Source: Liriodendron chinense
Taxonomy: Eukaryota > Streptophyta > Magnoliopsida > Magnoliales > Magnoliaceae
Direction: 5' to 3'
DNA: 64,000 nucleotides
NCBI GenBank assembly: GCA_003013855.2
Contig: ML058453.1
Span: forward strand, 4,457,861-4,521,860
The number at the start of each line of letters is the position of its first letter. Position 1 is the first letter of the stretch. Under the pieces are notes generated by a model. It was not told the origin of the DNA. It did not search any database and worked only from the letters and a program-made list of their open reading frames with translations. Below, piece after piece: positions 1 to 10,800 of the stretch. The position numbers were made by a program, and so were the translations under genes.

Positions 1-1160
1 CCATCTCTTTCCATGGGTTAACTATTCTTTTCCCCATCATGTTTGGCTTCTCGATCAATCAACCATGGCCAACCCAATATGATACCGCGTGTTCTGTGGT
101 ACAGGATTAGACCACATCATCATCATCATAGCATTCCCCCAACTATTTGGGGTGGGTTTTATGAATCCTATTTTATGAATCCTCCATTAACCTGGCTGGT
201 GATCAACTGGCACATTTTCTATCAGGCAGAGTTATGGAATTTTTGGGGAATTGATGATTTTATTAATATAAAATATCAGGCAGAGTTATCAATAATACCA
301 TATACTATTACTTAATACTTTTTTCAAATAGAAGAAGTAACAAGTTATCACTCAGAAACAGTTACCTCATTGCCTTCTTGAACACGAGAATTTATATGGT
401 TGTGGATGCCTTTGACACTTTCAGTTTCAATATGTCAACTACCTCTTGAGAAACTAATTCTCACAGCTTACACAATCAATAATCATCTTGATCCTTTAAC
501 CATTTTTTTACGACAAGTTTTGAATATAATCATTCTTAATCAACCTTCCTCATCTTTCATCATTTGAGTGGTGACTAGGGTTTTATTTCTTTTTGGAAAT
601 TTGTTGAGCAATCGATTTGCGTTTTATGGACCAGTCCTCATTTCTCCTTGCTTCATTCTTTTGACATTCAAGTTCTTTCTTTCATTCCTTTCTTTTTAAT
701 ACCATCCACTAAGAGCCCTCAAATTCCTTTTCATTAACATGATTATAATAAATGATTCTTTCAAGTTCCTTTTCACGGATTCCACATATAACACAGTTTT
801 GCGAAGAGATTTAGAAATCCATAAATGTTCGCAAGATCCACTCCAACACGTGTAGTGTTTCTGGTCTCAGGTTTTCTTCATGCATCAAGATTTGCACCAG
901 TTGATCCACCAGTTGCCATATCTCTTGTTGTCTGCATCATCTTCACTTGATTGGCTTGATTGACTTGCACATCATGGTCTCAAATGCTATAATTTCTTGT
1001 GCCAGTGGCAGTGAATCTTAGTCCCATCTTAATGCTATAGAACAAACTTGTTTGATACCAAGTTGGTGCAAAGTAGAGGACTGCTTTCAAAATCCCCCCT
1101 GATTTGCACTACCTATTCCTCTGCAAAGATATAATAGGAACCAAGGCCCTTTGGAGTCGG
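1..1160. other. Non-coding flank, probably a PSD intron
   Basis: I see no supported gene here. The sequence is AT-rich with only short open frames. Around 1051-1066 the string TTTGATACCAAGTTGG resembles the complement of a tRNA-Met primer-binding site, so an old antisense LTR-element remnant may be present, but I cannot find its LTRs. The first PSD exon in the window (5889) starts mid-codon and needs an upstream exon. This stretch is therefore probably inside a PSD intron, which is inference. Confidence 0.4.
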
Positions 1161-1184
1161 CTAATTGTTGAAGTCCCTTGATAT

Positions 1185-2150
1185 TGATGCGGAACAAAAG
1201 CATTCAAGGTGTACCAACGAAGAAAGCGCCAACCACAAGTACCATCCTTGTGGATAGGCGACTATTGAGGAGCTGAAGACCATCCACATGTGATCAGACA
1301 CATAGAAGACCCCACTCAGGGAAGGCACATGTGAAGGAAGAAAGGAGAAAGAAGACCGAAGAACTGAAGATTTCGGGCGCCCGTCGGGCGCTCGACCACT
1401 GCTTCGGGCGCCCGACCATAGTCTTCGGGCGCCCTATTGGGCGCCTGAACTTGGTCTGCCGGTCGCCCGAACCTCTCTGGAGGTTTTCGGACGACTTCGG
1501 GCAGGACCTCAGGCGCCCGACCGAGCAGTCCGAACTTTCCCGCACTTATGTTATTTGCGCGTTTTTTACTTAGTTTTAGGGGTAGTTTAGTACTTTCATG
1601 TCTTTATTTGGTTATTTAAGAGGGCTAAAGCCCTAAACACGAAATTAACTTTGATTATTGATTAATGAGAAGTCTCTTGGAGCTTTCCTTCTTCCTCTCT
1701 CTCTCTCTCATGGTGATTCTTCTCTTCTCCTTGATCTTCTTCTTCTGATTTCTTCTTGTGTCCCTCCAAATTCTTCAAGGTAATCATTTTCCTCTTTCTA
1801 TATTCTATTTTGCCAGTCCTTCCTCGATCAAAACTTTGGGAATCAAAATAAACCCTAAAACCCCAAATTACCAAATCCCTAATCCGAGATCAGAAACTTC
1901 CTAATTCTCATTGATCGATTGGGTAAAGCCATGCAAGGTCGGGAGGTTCCATCCCTCGCCGGATCCAACCTATGCACTAATTGAATCCCATACTCCATGG
2001 TTGTGATGATGGTCCGTCCCATTGCTTGTTTCCTTATGATTTCTTTAGTTTATGATGATTGATGCTAGATTTTACTATTATTATTGCTTTTACTTCCGTT
2101 GGATAATCGTGTTCATGAGCATGCATCATATTTAGGGCTGTCCTGCATCA
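1185..2150 (+). repeat. 5' LTR of chromovirus
   Basis: This 966-bp LTR has perfect hexamer inverted ends TGATGC/GCATCA. Its 5' half (about 1372-1535) has a cluster of GGGCGCCC-type palindromes in an otherwise AT-rich repeat. The same family occurs as the 3' LTR (4215-5200), a solo LTR (44457-45386) and a shortened antisense solo LTR (15933-16462). Confidence 0.9.
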
Positions 2151-2457
2151 AATTTGGCATCAGAGATTACGTTTGCATGGTTTTGTCTAGATCGAGTTAT
2201 CAAAAAAAAAAAAAAAATTAGGGTTTTGATTTTTAGATTTAATTTAGGAAAGTTCCAGATTTAGAAAGTTTTCAATTTTAGAAACTTTCCAATTTTAGAA
2301 AGTTTCCTAATTTGGAAAATTTTCAGATTTGAGTCTTTTTCTGTTTTAATTTAATTGTGTCAGTTCATATTAGTTTTGCATTCATCGCATTCATATTGTA
2401 AGTCATCCAGTCCATAGAGTCGAGTTTAGGAAGAACCTAGGACTAGTCCTCTGTTAT

Positions 2458-3102
2458 GTGCCTATTCGTTTTGGTCATGGTCTTCGATTACACATCTCTA
2501 CCATGAGTCCGGATCAGATTTCAGAGGCTTTGGCCGCCATATCTCGATGTCTGGACAACATTGACAACGATTCTAGAAAATTCTTCCAGAATCTCAACGG
2601 CAAATTAGAGGCATTTAACGAGACTAGCCCTAACTATAGAAAAGATGATCAACATTGTGCCTTGGTGAACGGCAAGTTGGATGGATCCAAACATGATGTT
2701 TATGAAGTGGAAGAGTACGTGCCTAACGTCACTAGTGATGAAATTGAAGAAATTGAGGCATCGCTCATCATCGTTGAGGATGACGAAGTGTGTGCTAGTG
2801 ATGAAAAGGTCGAAGGAATTGAGACCGCACCACTTCCAGATGTCATGTGTGACTTAAGTGATGTAGAGTCCCAATCTAAGTCTCTTACCATAATGCACAC
2901 GAATGAATTTGAAAAGGAGACTAGTGAGGATATGGTGGTGGACACCCACATGACTTGTGATATCCCACCAGATGATTTATGGGATAAATTTTCACCCATA
3001 TGGGACATTCAACACACAATCGATCTTGTCCCTAAGTTGGTCCTGTCAAGCTTTCCTCCATACCAGGTGAACCCCGTAGAAAATACAGAGATGCAGCGTT
3101 AA
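2458..3102 (+). pseudogene. Chromovirus internal open frame running into RT start
   Basis: A 214-codon open frame starts just inside the element. Most of it is acidic and matches nothing I recognise; it has no zinc knuckle. Its last 40 or so residues resemble the segment before gypsy reverse transcriptase (DIQHTIDLVP, then PPYQVNP), where elements usually read DIxHxIDLxP and HYRxxP. A stop follows at 3100-3102. This looks like a deletion joining leader or gag sequence to the RT entry. Confidence 0.5.
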
Positions 3103-4170
3103 TTTGATAAACTTCTCGAGGAAGAATTTAATAAGGAAAGTTTGAGTTGGAGTTTTGTTCTATGTATTATGCCTGCCCTTTTCACTTCCAAGAACAATGG
3201 CATATGGCACACATGTGGGCATATCCTGACCGTCCACAAAGCTTTAGTCAAGTGTCATGCCACCTTGCGACGTATTCACTTCATGGTGGATATAATGGTC
3301 GGAGTCACTATCCTGCATCTTGATGACATTTTGGACATAATGACTGATGCCAAGATCTACTCTAGACTTGATATTAATAGTGTGTGTTTTCAAGTGTTGG
3401 GATACTTGAAAATCATCCTTGTTTATAATACTTATAATGAGAAATTATGTGTCACCCATGAGAAGTGTCCTTTTGTTTCAGTTTTCCAAGTTCTAGATCA
3501 TAGGATTGTTTATTTCCATAGGATTGTTTATTCCAAGTTCGTGGATTTTTCAGAGTGTCCTTTAGTGTCACCCATGTCGGTCATCCAAAGGTCTTCGGAG
3601 TCGGCCAATGCATTTGCACGTCACATTCATGATTTGCATACATATATTAGACAGCGGATAAATAAGAGTAATGATGATTATAAAATTTTAGCTGATTCTC
3701 ATCGTAGAGCGCAAGAATTTCAGGAAGGAGATTATGTAATGGTGCGAATAAGGCCAGAGCGATTCTCTCAAGGATCCGCTAAGAAATTACAAGCGCGTAG
3801 TGCTGGACCATTCAAGATATTGCAGAAAATTGGGTCCAACGTGTATCGGATCGACCTTCCATCTGAAATGGGCATTAACCCAACTTTTAATGTGGAAGAT
3901 CTAGTCTGTTCCCACCATCCTATCGTTGATCCATCATCTCTCTCATGGCCCTTTTCTGATTTTATCTCACAACCCCTTCCACCCCCTCCCTCCGCCTAAT
4001 ATTCATAAAGAAGAAATTGAGGAAATCTTGGATGAGGAGATAGTGTCTACGAGAGACGGAGGTTTCCAAAGATACATTGTCAAATGGAAGAACAAACCAC
4101 TGTCAGAATCTACATGGTTGATAGAAGTAGAGTTACAGAGCGTTAATCCAGATTTACTAGAGCGCCACAA
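3103..4170 (+). pseudogene. Chromovirus RT remnant, integrase C-terminus and chromodomain
   Basis: From 3103 to about 3550 the translation keeps a blurred RT core (AKIYSRLDINS, from the conserved AK-I-FS-K-D-L-R-S motif). Around 3590-3915 it jumps to the integrase C-terminal region (LADSHRRAQEFQEGDYVMVR, RSAGPFKIL, INPTFNVEDL). In another frame, 4010-4160 encodes a chromodomain (EEILDEE, then YIVKWKN and ESTWL). RNase H and the integrase core are missing, so this is a deletion derivative. The chromodomain assigns the element to the chromovirus clade. Confidence 0.8.
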
Positions 4171-4214
4171 GAGTTTTAACTCGCCGGAGTCGAGTTCTTC
4201 TCAGACCAGGAGAA

Positions 4215-5200
4215 TGATGCGGAACAAAAGCATTCAAGGTGTACCAACGAAGAAAGCGCCAACCACAAGTATCATCCTTATGGATAGGCGACTATTGAGG
4301 AGCTGAAGACCATCCACATGTGATTAGACACATAGAAGACCCCACTCAGGGAAGGCACATGTGAAGGAAGAAAGGAGAAAGAAGACTGAAGAACTGAAGA
4401 TTTCGGGCGCCCGTCGGGCGCTCGACCACTGCCTTCAGGCGCCCGATCGGGCGCTCGACCATAGTCTTCGGGCGCCCTATCGGTTGACCGAACTTGGTCT
4501 GCCGGTCGCCCGAACCTCTCTGGAGGTTTTCGGACGACTTCAGGCGGGACCTCGGGCGCTCGACCGAGCACCCGAACTTTCCCGCACTTATGTTATTTGC
4601 TCGTTTTTTACTTAGTTTTAGGGGTAGTTTAGTACTTTTATGTCTTTATTTGGTTATTTAAGAGGGCTAAAGCCCTAAACACGAAATTAACTTTGATTAT
4701 TGATTAATGAGAAGCCTCTTGGAGCTTTCCTCTTCCTCACTCTCTCTCATGGTGATTCTTCTCTTCTCCTTGATCTTCTTTTTCTGATTTCTTCTTGTGT
4801 GCCTCCAAATTCTTCAAGGTAATCATTTTCCTCTTTCTATATTCTATTTTGCCAATCCTTCCTCGATCAAAACTTTGGGAATCAAAATAAACCCTAAAAC
4901 CCCAAATTACCAAATCCCTAATCCGAGAAACTTCCTGATTCTTCGGACTAGTGATTTTCATTGATCGATTGGGTAAAGCCATGCAAGGTCGGGAGGTTCC
5001 ATCCCTCGCTGGATCCAACCTATGCACTAATTGAATCCCATACTCCATGGTTGTGATGATGGCCCGTCCCATTGCTTGTTTCCTTATGATTTCTTTAGTT
5101 TATGATGATTGATGCTAGATTTTACTATTATTATTACTTTTACTTCCGCTGGATAATCGTGTTCATGAGCATGCATCATATTTAGGGCTGTCCTGCATCA
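4215..5200 (+). repeat. 3' LTR of chromovirus
   Basis: This 986-bp partner of the 1185-2150 LTR is nearly collinear with it. The main differences are in the GC-rich palindrome cluster (about 4406-4575) and a short insertion near 4930. It ends GCATCA at 5200, next to the pentamer AATAT. Confidence 0.9.
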
Positions 5201-5537
5201 AATATACATTGATACACCATCCTCTAATAGCTCGAGCTTTTAGATCAAGTGGTTGTTTGGCATGGTATCAAAGCAGAAGGTCCTGTGTTCAAATCCTGGA
5301 AGTAGCAAATATGCCACTGGTAATATATTCTCCCACGGGGGGCCATTTATGGTGTGAGATGTGATTATCCCTCCACCTGGGTGTGAGCTATGAGTGTCCC
5401 TCCACCCTTGCCCAATATGTTCCTGTGCGAAGTTCCACCCCACACGTGCGGGGGTGTGTCGAAGTCCCTTGATATACATTGATACGCCATCCTCTAATAG
5501 CTCGAGCTTTTAGATCAAGTGGTTGTTTGACACTAAT

Positions 5538-5888
5538 GACATTTTTTATTGGGTTTTGTAGTTGAGTTGTACATGTTGGAAAGCGCTTCCATAGCAATAG
5601 GTTGCGTTTCTTATTCAACATTTGGACCGTGCTTTTATTCCATGAATGTGTGCAATGGCAATAATTATTTCCTTCATAGGTCAATCAATAATTTTAGTGT
5701 TAGTGTGTGCATGGTTTTACATAGTTGATCTTAAATTAGATCAGAATTTATTTGACTAAGCTCATTTCATCATCATTTTTCAACATTTTTATACACTGTA
5801 GTGCAATATAAGGAATCTGCAGCATTTCCTTGAAATTAACACTTCTTTTTGTTTTTTGTGTGTGATGATTACGTAAATGATGTTGCAG
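5538..5888. other. Intron sequence upstream of the first visible PSD exon
   Basis: Apart from the acceptor TTGCAG at 5883-5888, this 350-bp AT-rich stretch shows no gene or repeat that I can name. Confidence 0.4.
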
Positions 5889-6940
5889 AACGGACAAGCC
5901 CGTTTGGAAGTCTGTGAGTAAACCCTAGCACCATATTATATGGCAATCCTTTGATTTGTTCACAATCATAAAAAAAAAAAAATTCATTGAGCATTGTGTT
6001 GACAAAGACTAGGAGGAACAACCTGTCTCTCGAAGAAGAGAAATTATACTTTTACCCCCTGAGAATATTTATAGCCCTTGTGCCTGGAGTCCCTATAACT
6101 AGGGAATGGTTAGTGATCTAGATTGTTGTTCGCATGGGCCTTGATATGGATGGTCGATGCCCCAACAGTCTCCCAGATTTAAAGGTCGGAGCTGTCCATT
6201 CTGACCTTTTTCTCCATTGAATGTGGACCACTGCCGTAGTTTTTCTTAACCATCCATTCGTCAATCACCAATCAAATGGTTAAGACCGTCCCATGCAAGG
6301 ATATATATATATTTTTTTAATAACATGGGCCATCTATGATGGGACCAATCTGATAACTGATTTAGATCATGAACCATGCATTGCACTTATATAGAAACTA
6401 AGAGGCTAGGATGCTATGCATGTCCTTGAGCCCTTGAAACAAGGACCATAAAATCCCTCCATCACAAAGTGCTAGTTACTTGGAGCTGATAGCAATATTC
6501 TCAAGCTTTGTCATCAAGAAAAACATTCTGAAGCTTTATTCATTTTCACGCATTTCTGGTAGTTTCGGCATTTCTTATATCATTTTCCTTTCTTATGTTT
6601 GTTTGGAGGTGAATGTGTTTTTCATTGATTAGCTTTATGTGGTGGTAAACCACTGAGTTTTCCTGAAAACTGGTGGTTTATTATTGAGCAGAAAAAGTCA
6701 TATTTTATATTCTTCTCAATGGTACTTGGCCCTGTTTATAGGAGGAGAATATATTTATTCAGTAAAAGGTTTGTTGTAATCTTTGTCAATTGGTTTTGAA
6801 ACTAGAAACTTCGGTATGGTTTTTTCCATGGTATGCCAAAACGGTTACGTAACAGTAACATTGATGCCCATTACGTGTCATGAGGCTGAAACGGCCATTA
6901 CAGAAAATGCCTCATATTGGTCCCGTAAGTCTTTCAACAA

Positions 6941-6980
<40 letters not shown>

Positions 6981-7792
6981 CATGACGGCTGTTATGGCCC
7001 ATTGGCCCGTATCTAAATGGTAACGGCCATGGCCATTACAACCACCATGACCATTATGGAACACCTTGGTTTTTCCTGATGATCTTTTCTGAAAACAATT
7101 ACTTGATTTCTTCCTTGATGTCTTTTTTTTTTTATAGGAAAAGACACTTGTACTGGAAAGAAATGGTCCTCACATTGCACGGATATCAGTGTTTGAGGTG
7201 TGTGATTTTCTTAAGCTAATCTTTTTATTTCCTTTTCTTTCCACTTTGTCTCATGTAATAGAATTTCGCGCGCTCACACACACACATATATGGAAATGGT
7301 ACCATGAGGTTGACCACATGGGCGCTTCCCATGAGTTTGAGCACTGTGCGCCCCACTGTGATGTGTGATGGACATCCACACCGTGCATTTGGCAGTTCCC
7401 CTCTAGGTTGTGGGATGTACAAAAAATCAGCCATATCTGGAACTCAGGTGGGCCACACCATCTGAAACCATGGGAAATCATGTGTAAAACATCTAAAAGC
7501 ACTTGGTGGGCCCCACCGGAGTTTTGGAATGGCCTGAAATTTGGTGTGACTCCTCATCCAAGTGGGACACACACAATGGATGGGCTGGATGTCTAAGCCA
7601 CATCTCAATGGGCCCCATATACAATCAAGAAAGTTTTAATGGGCGGGCATCTACTCCCAACTGTTGTCAGTGGTGTGGCCCACCATGGAAGGGTGCATCC
7701 AATTAATGGGTTGGATGTCCGTCACACATTACGGTGGGGCCCACCGACCTTCCCATGAGGTTGACCTCACCTCATAGTACCTTTTCCCTACA

Positions 7793-7834
<42 letters not shown>

Positions 7835-10800
7835 CTCTCTCTCTCTCACATTAATTATATGTTTGCATATGTTTTGTTGAGTTACCTGTTTATACAATTT
7901 TTTTAGTTTCTAAAAATTCGGTATTGTAGGAAAGTAGAGTGCCACTGTAGCGGCACTATAGCAATTTTGTAGTCACACTGTAGCAAGTGGTGAATAATCA
8001 TTCTTTACAAGATCTGATTGCTTGGTGGACGATGGAAACAAAAGGGAAAAAAAAAGAAAGAAGAAACAAAGAGGGTAGAAAAAATAATGAAGGAGGGAAA
8101 GAAAGGAGGGAGATGAGGGAGGTGGTGGGGATCTGATACCATGTAATTAATCACATGGAGGAGGAGAAGAGGAGTAAAAAGAGAACTTTGGAGAAAGGGC
8201 TGTGTGGAGAATCATCTCCTCCCTTCACACCCTAATGATATTTTATTAACCCTAGTGAACATAAAGGAATGGTGTCCTGAGGGAGTGCCAAAGCATATAC
8301 ATAGACACCCCTACAAATGAGACTTAATATACGTATAAAATCCCAAACACTCAACACACTCAGACCCTTCCAAAAAATAAAAAATAAAATTGCACATAGA
8401 CACACACGCACTCTACTCTTTTACAGGTATCAACTAGTTTGTGTGCCTCTTCCTGATGCTCTGCAAAACTGCATTAAGAAGCTGTCCATTTTCTGGCCTT
8501 TTCTACCTCAATTCGCAAGGGCGATGTATGGGAAGGTCCGGAGATACCTCGTGTTTCAGTACTATGTGATAACTTAGCCTGGAAATTGGAAACCTCCTAT
8601 CGTAGCCTAATTTTATTCTTTTTGTGTGTTTGCACACGCATCAATCCTGTCTTGTCCATGGTGAAAATGCTCTTCATGAAAGCAGTAGATTGGCCTTGAT
8701 TTGTTGTACCACTATTTTGCAGACAAACAGATTATCCAGGAACAATCTGATTGGATATTGTGAGATCGATCTCTTGGAAGTTCTTAGTCGGGTAAAATTT
8801 CTCTCATCTTTATTCCTTTCTACAAAGGATTTGCTCACACAATCTTATGTTAGTCATCATCATCATCATCATCTAAGCTTTATCTCAATTCTCAACTGAA
8901 TGGGGTTGGGCTTATGTCAATATTTAGAAAAGATCCCTGCTCCTTTCCTTTTCATACATAAACATTTTATATTTACAAGGTTGAGCATTGTCATCGAAAT
9001 TTTTACAAAGGCCTTTCATGAATATGAATCTATGCACAGTTTTTATTCCATGGTATTGGTTGTTGTTATATTCAGTGTTTTAAATATCAACAATATTGGC
9101 CGATATATCCCACGATATATCTTGTATCCCACCTCTGCGATACGAAACACACAAGTAGTGCGATATATCCCATAGGTTCGATCCAATGAGCATTTTCGAT
9201 CATTTTCTTCTTCTGTAAATCATGTTAAATCAATGTCAAATTGTTACAAATATATGACTTTTCAGGTTTTGCATGAAAAATTATGAATTGGGAGCTTTGA
9301 TTTCGAGATTTGGAGGAGATGGGCTGAGTTGCGGAAAATTGAAAAAATTAAAAATTTTCAATTTCTCGCAAATCAGTTGCAATCTTTATGTCCAAACATA
9401 AAATCAAACATGTATGTAACCTAGTCTAGTGATTCTTCTTTTGCTTTTGAATGCTTGTGTTTCCACAGGTCTTCTTACATTTATAAATTATATAACTAGA
9501 CTTTGAATATACTTGCATCAATTCAGTTAGACTGCACACAGATTAGGACCCCATATAAAGAAAACCTATTATGTTTACTTGTTTTTGTAATGTTTTGAAT
9601 TCTAAGTGTGTATTAATGTCTTTTTTAACAATCATTGAAGTTTCATTGAAAAATCCAACCAATTTCCCACTGTTCTCCATGTTTCCAACAACAGCGATAC
9701 ATTACGCGATACAACCGATATATCCCATGCGATAACCGATATGTATCCGTATCCCAAGGGTGCGATACGTAACATGATACCGATATTTCGAACACTGGTT
9801 ATATGCAATGTATGTAGTATTGATAAGATCAGCCGATAGTATTGGTATCGCACTCCAAGGATGCGAAACATCCCTGGAGGACAGTTGGAAATGAAAAAAT
9901 CCTGCGTATTGCTCAAAGTATCGCACCGTATCGCAATGTATCAGTGATATCTCGTGATAACATTGCAACTTTTCCCATTACAAAATTTCTTGGTATCGAC
10001 AAACTTGTCGATATCGACAGATATCCTCGATACATTTTAGGAACCTCAAGGGAACTTTACAAAAACTCCCCGAAATCTGATTTTTTCCACAATTTTTTTT
10101 TTTAGTTTTCTCTCTTCTAACCTATTTATGGGTCGATTTCGGTCCATCCTTTGGTTGGATTTGGGAGAAAAACCTACATTTGAAATCAGAATCAAGATTT
10201 TCTTGCATTTGGTGACGTTTCTCAAAAGTTGAGTTATTTTGCGTTTTGATCATTTTTTTTTAAATCATATAAAATCAGTGTGAAATCATAAGAAATCATT
10301 GATTTTTCATGCTTCTGCATAAAAAATCAATGATTTCAACTTTTAATTTTGAGATTTGATGGTAGGTGGCCCGATTTAGGGGAAATTGGGAAAAATTTGA
10401 AAATTTCCAATTTCTCCCATATTGCTTGCAATCTTGCACTCCAAACATGAAATCAAACATGTATGAGGCATGATCTACTGATTTATTAAGTTTTTGTCAA
10501 ATTTCAGGAAAAAATAAATTCTTAATTAAAAATTAATAAAAATACATTTTTTTTTTTGAAATTTCACTTCCAACACAGTCAATTGAGTCCAATTTCAAAG
10601 TATTTAGGAGTGTTGATGAAATGATTATAGAGAGTTGTGTGCACGTGTATAGTTTCCTGTTCTCCTTCAATATACCATACCTATATTTTTAATAAGAATA
10701 ATGTGGTAGGGCTTTTTGGGCCTTCGCCTACGATTTCTCCTTAAGCTTTTTCTCTCTATTTCTCTCCTTCTTCTTCTCTCTTCTACTTACAACCACATCA

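Larger units (their letters stand above)
1185..5200 (+). mobile_element. Decayed Ty3/gypsy chromovirus nested in the TRIM LTR
   Basis: This element has two LTRs (1185-2150 and 4215-5200), both beginning TGATGC and ending GCATCA. A primer-binding site TGGCATCAGAGA starts 4 bp after the 5' LTR (2155-2166). The internal 2.1 kb keeps scraps of reverse transcriptase, the integrase C-terminal region and a chromodomain, which identifies a chromovirus. The rest of pol, protease and a recognisable gag are gone. It landed in the TRIM 5' LTR: flanking pentamers GATAT (1180-1184) and AATAT (5201-5205) match at 4 of 5 positions, and the intact TRIM LTR shows that the original site was GATAT. It is non-autonomous. 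Confidence 0.85.
1166..5532 (+). mobile_element. TRIM element split by a nested LTR retrotransposon
   Basis: This is a terminal-repeat retrotransposon in miniature. Its 3' LTR (5457-5532, 76 bp, TGTCGAAG...TTTGACA) matches a 5' LTR that is now in two pieces, 1166-1184 and 5206-5262, together also 76 bp. The primer-binding site TGGTATCAAAGC (5263-5274, initiator tRNA-Met type) directly follows the 5' LTR, and a G-rich tract (5449-5456) precedes the 3' LTR. The internal part is only 194 bp and non-coding. A perfect 5-bp target duplication, CTAAT, lies at 1161-1165 and 5533-5537. Before the nested insertion the element was 346 bp. It must have been mobilised by enzymes of another element. Confidence 0.9.

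Noticed and set aside
1294..1573. Open frames on both strands in the chromovirus LTR (also 4278-4615).
   Set aside because: They lie wholly in LTR sequence with GGGCGCCC repeats, repeat in the partner LTR and have no protein similarity.
1..5888. Search for the missing first PSD exon(s), expected to encode the N terminus and start of the C2 domain.
   Set aside because: No frame shows the expected C2 start (a KFKDKW-like motif) with a matching donor phase, so the exon is probably left of the window.
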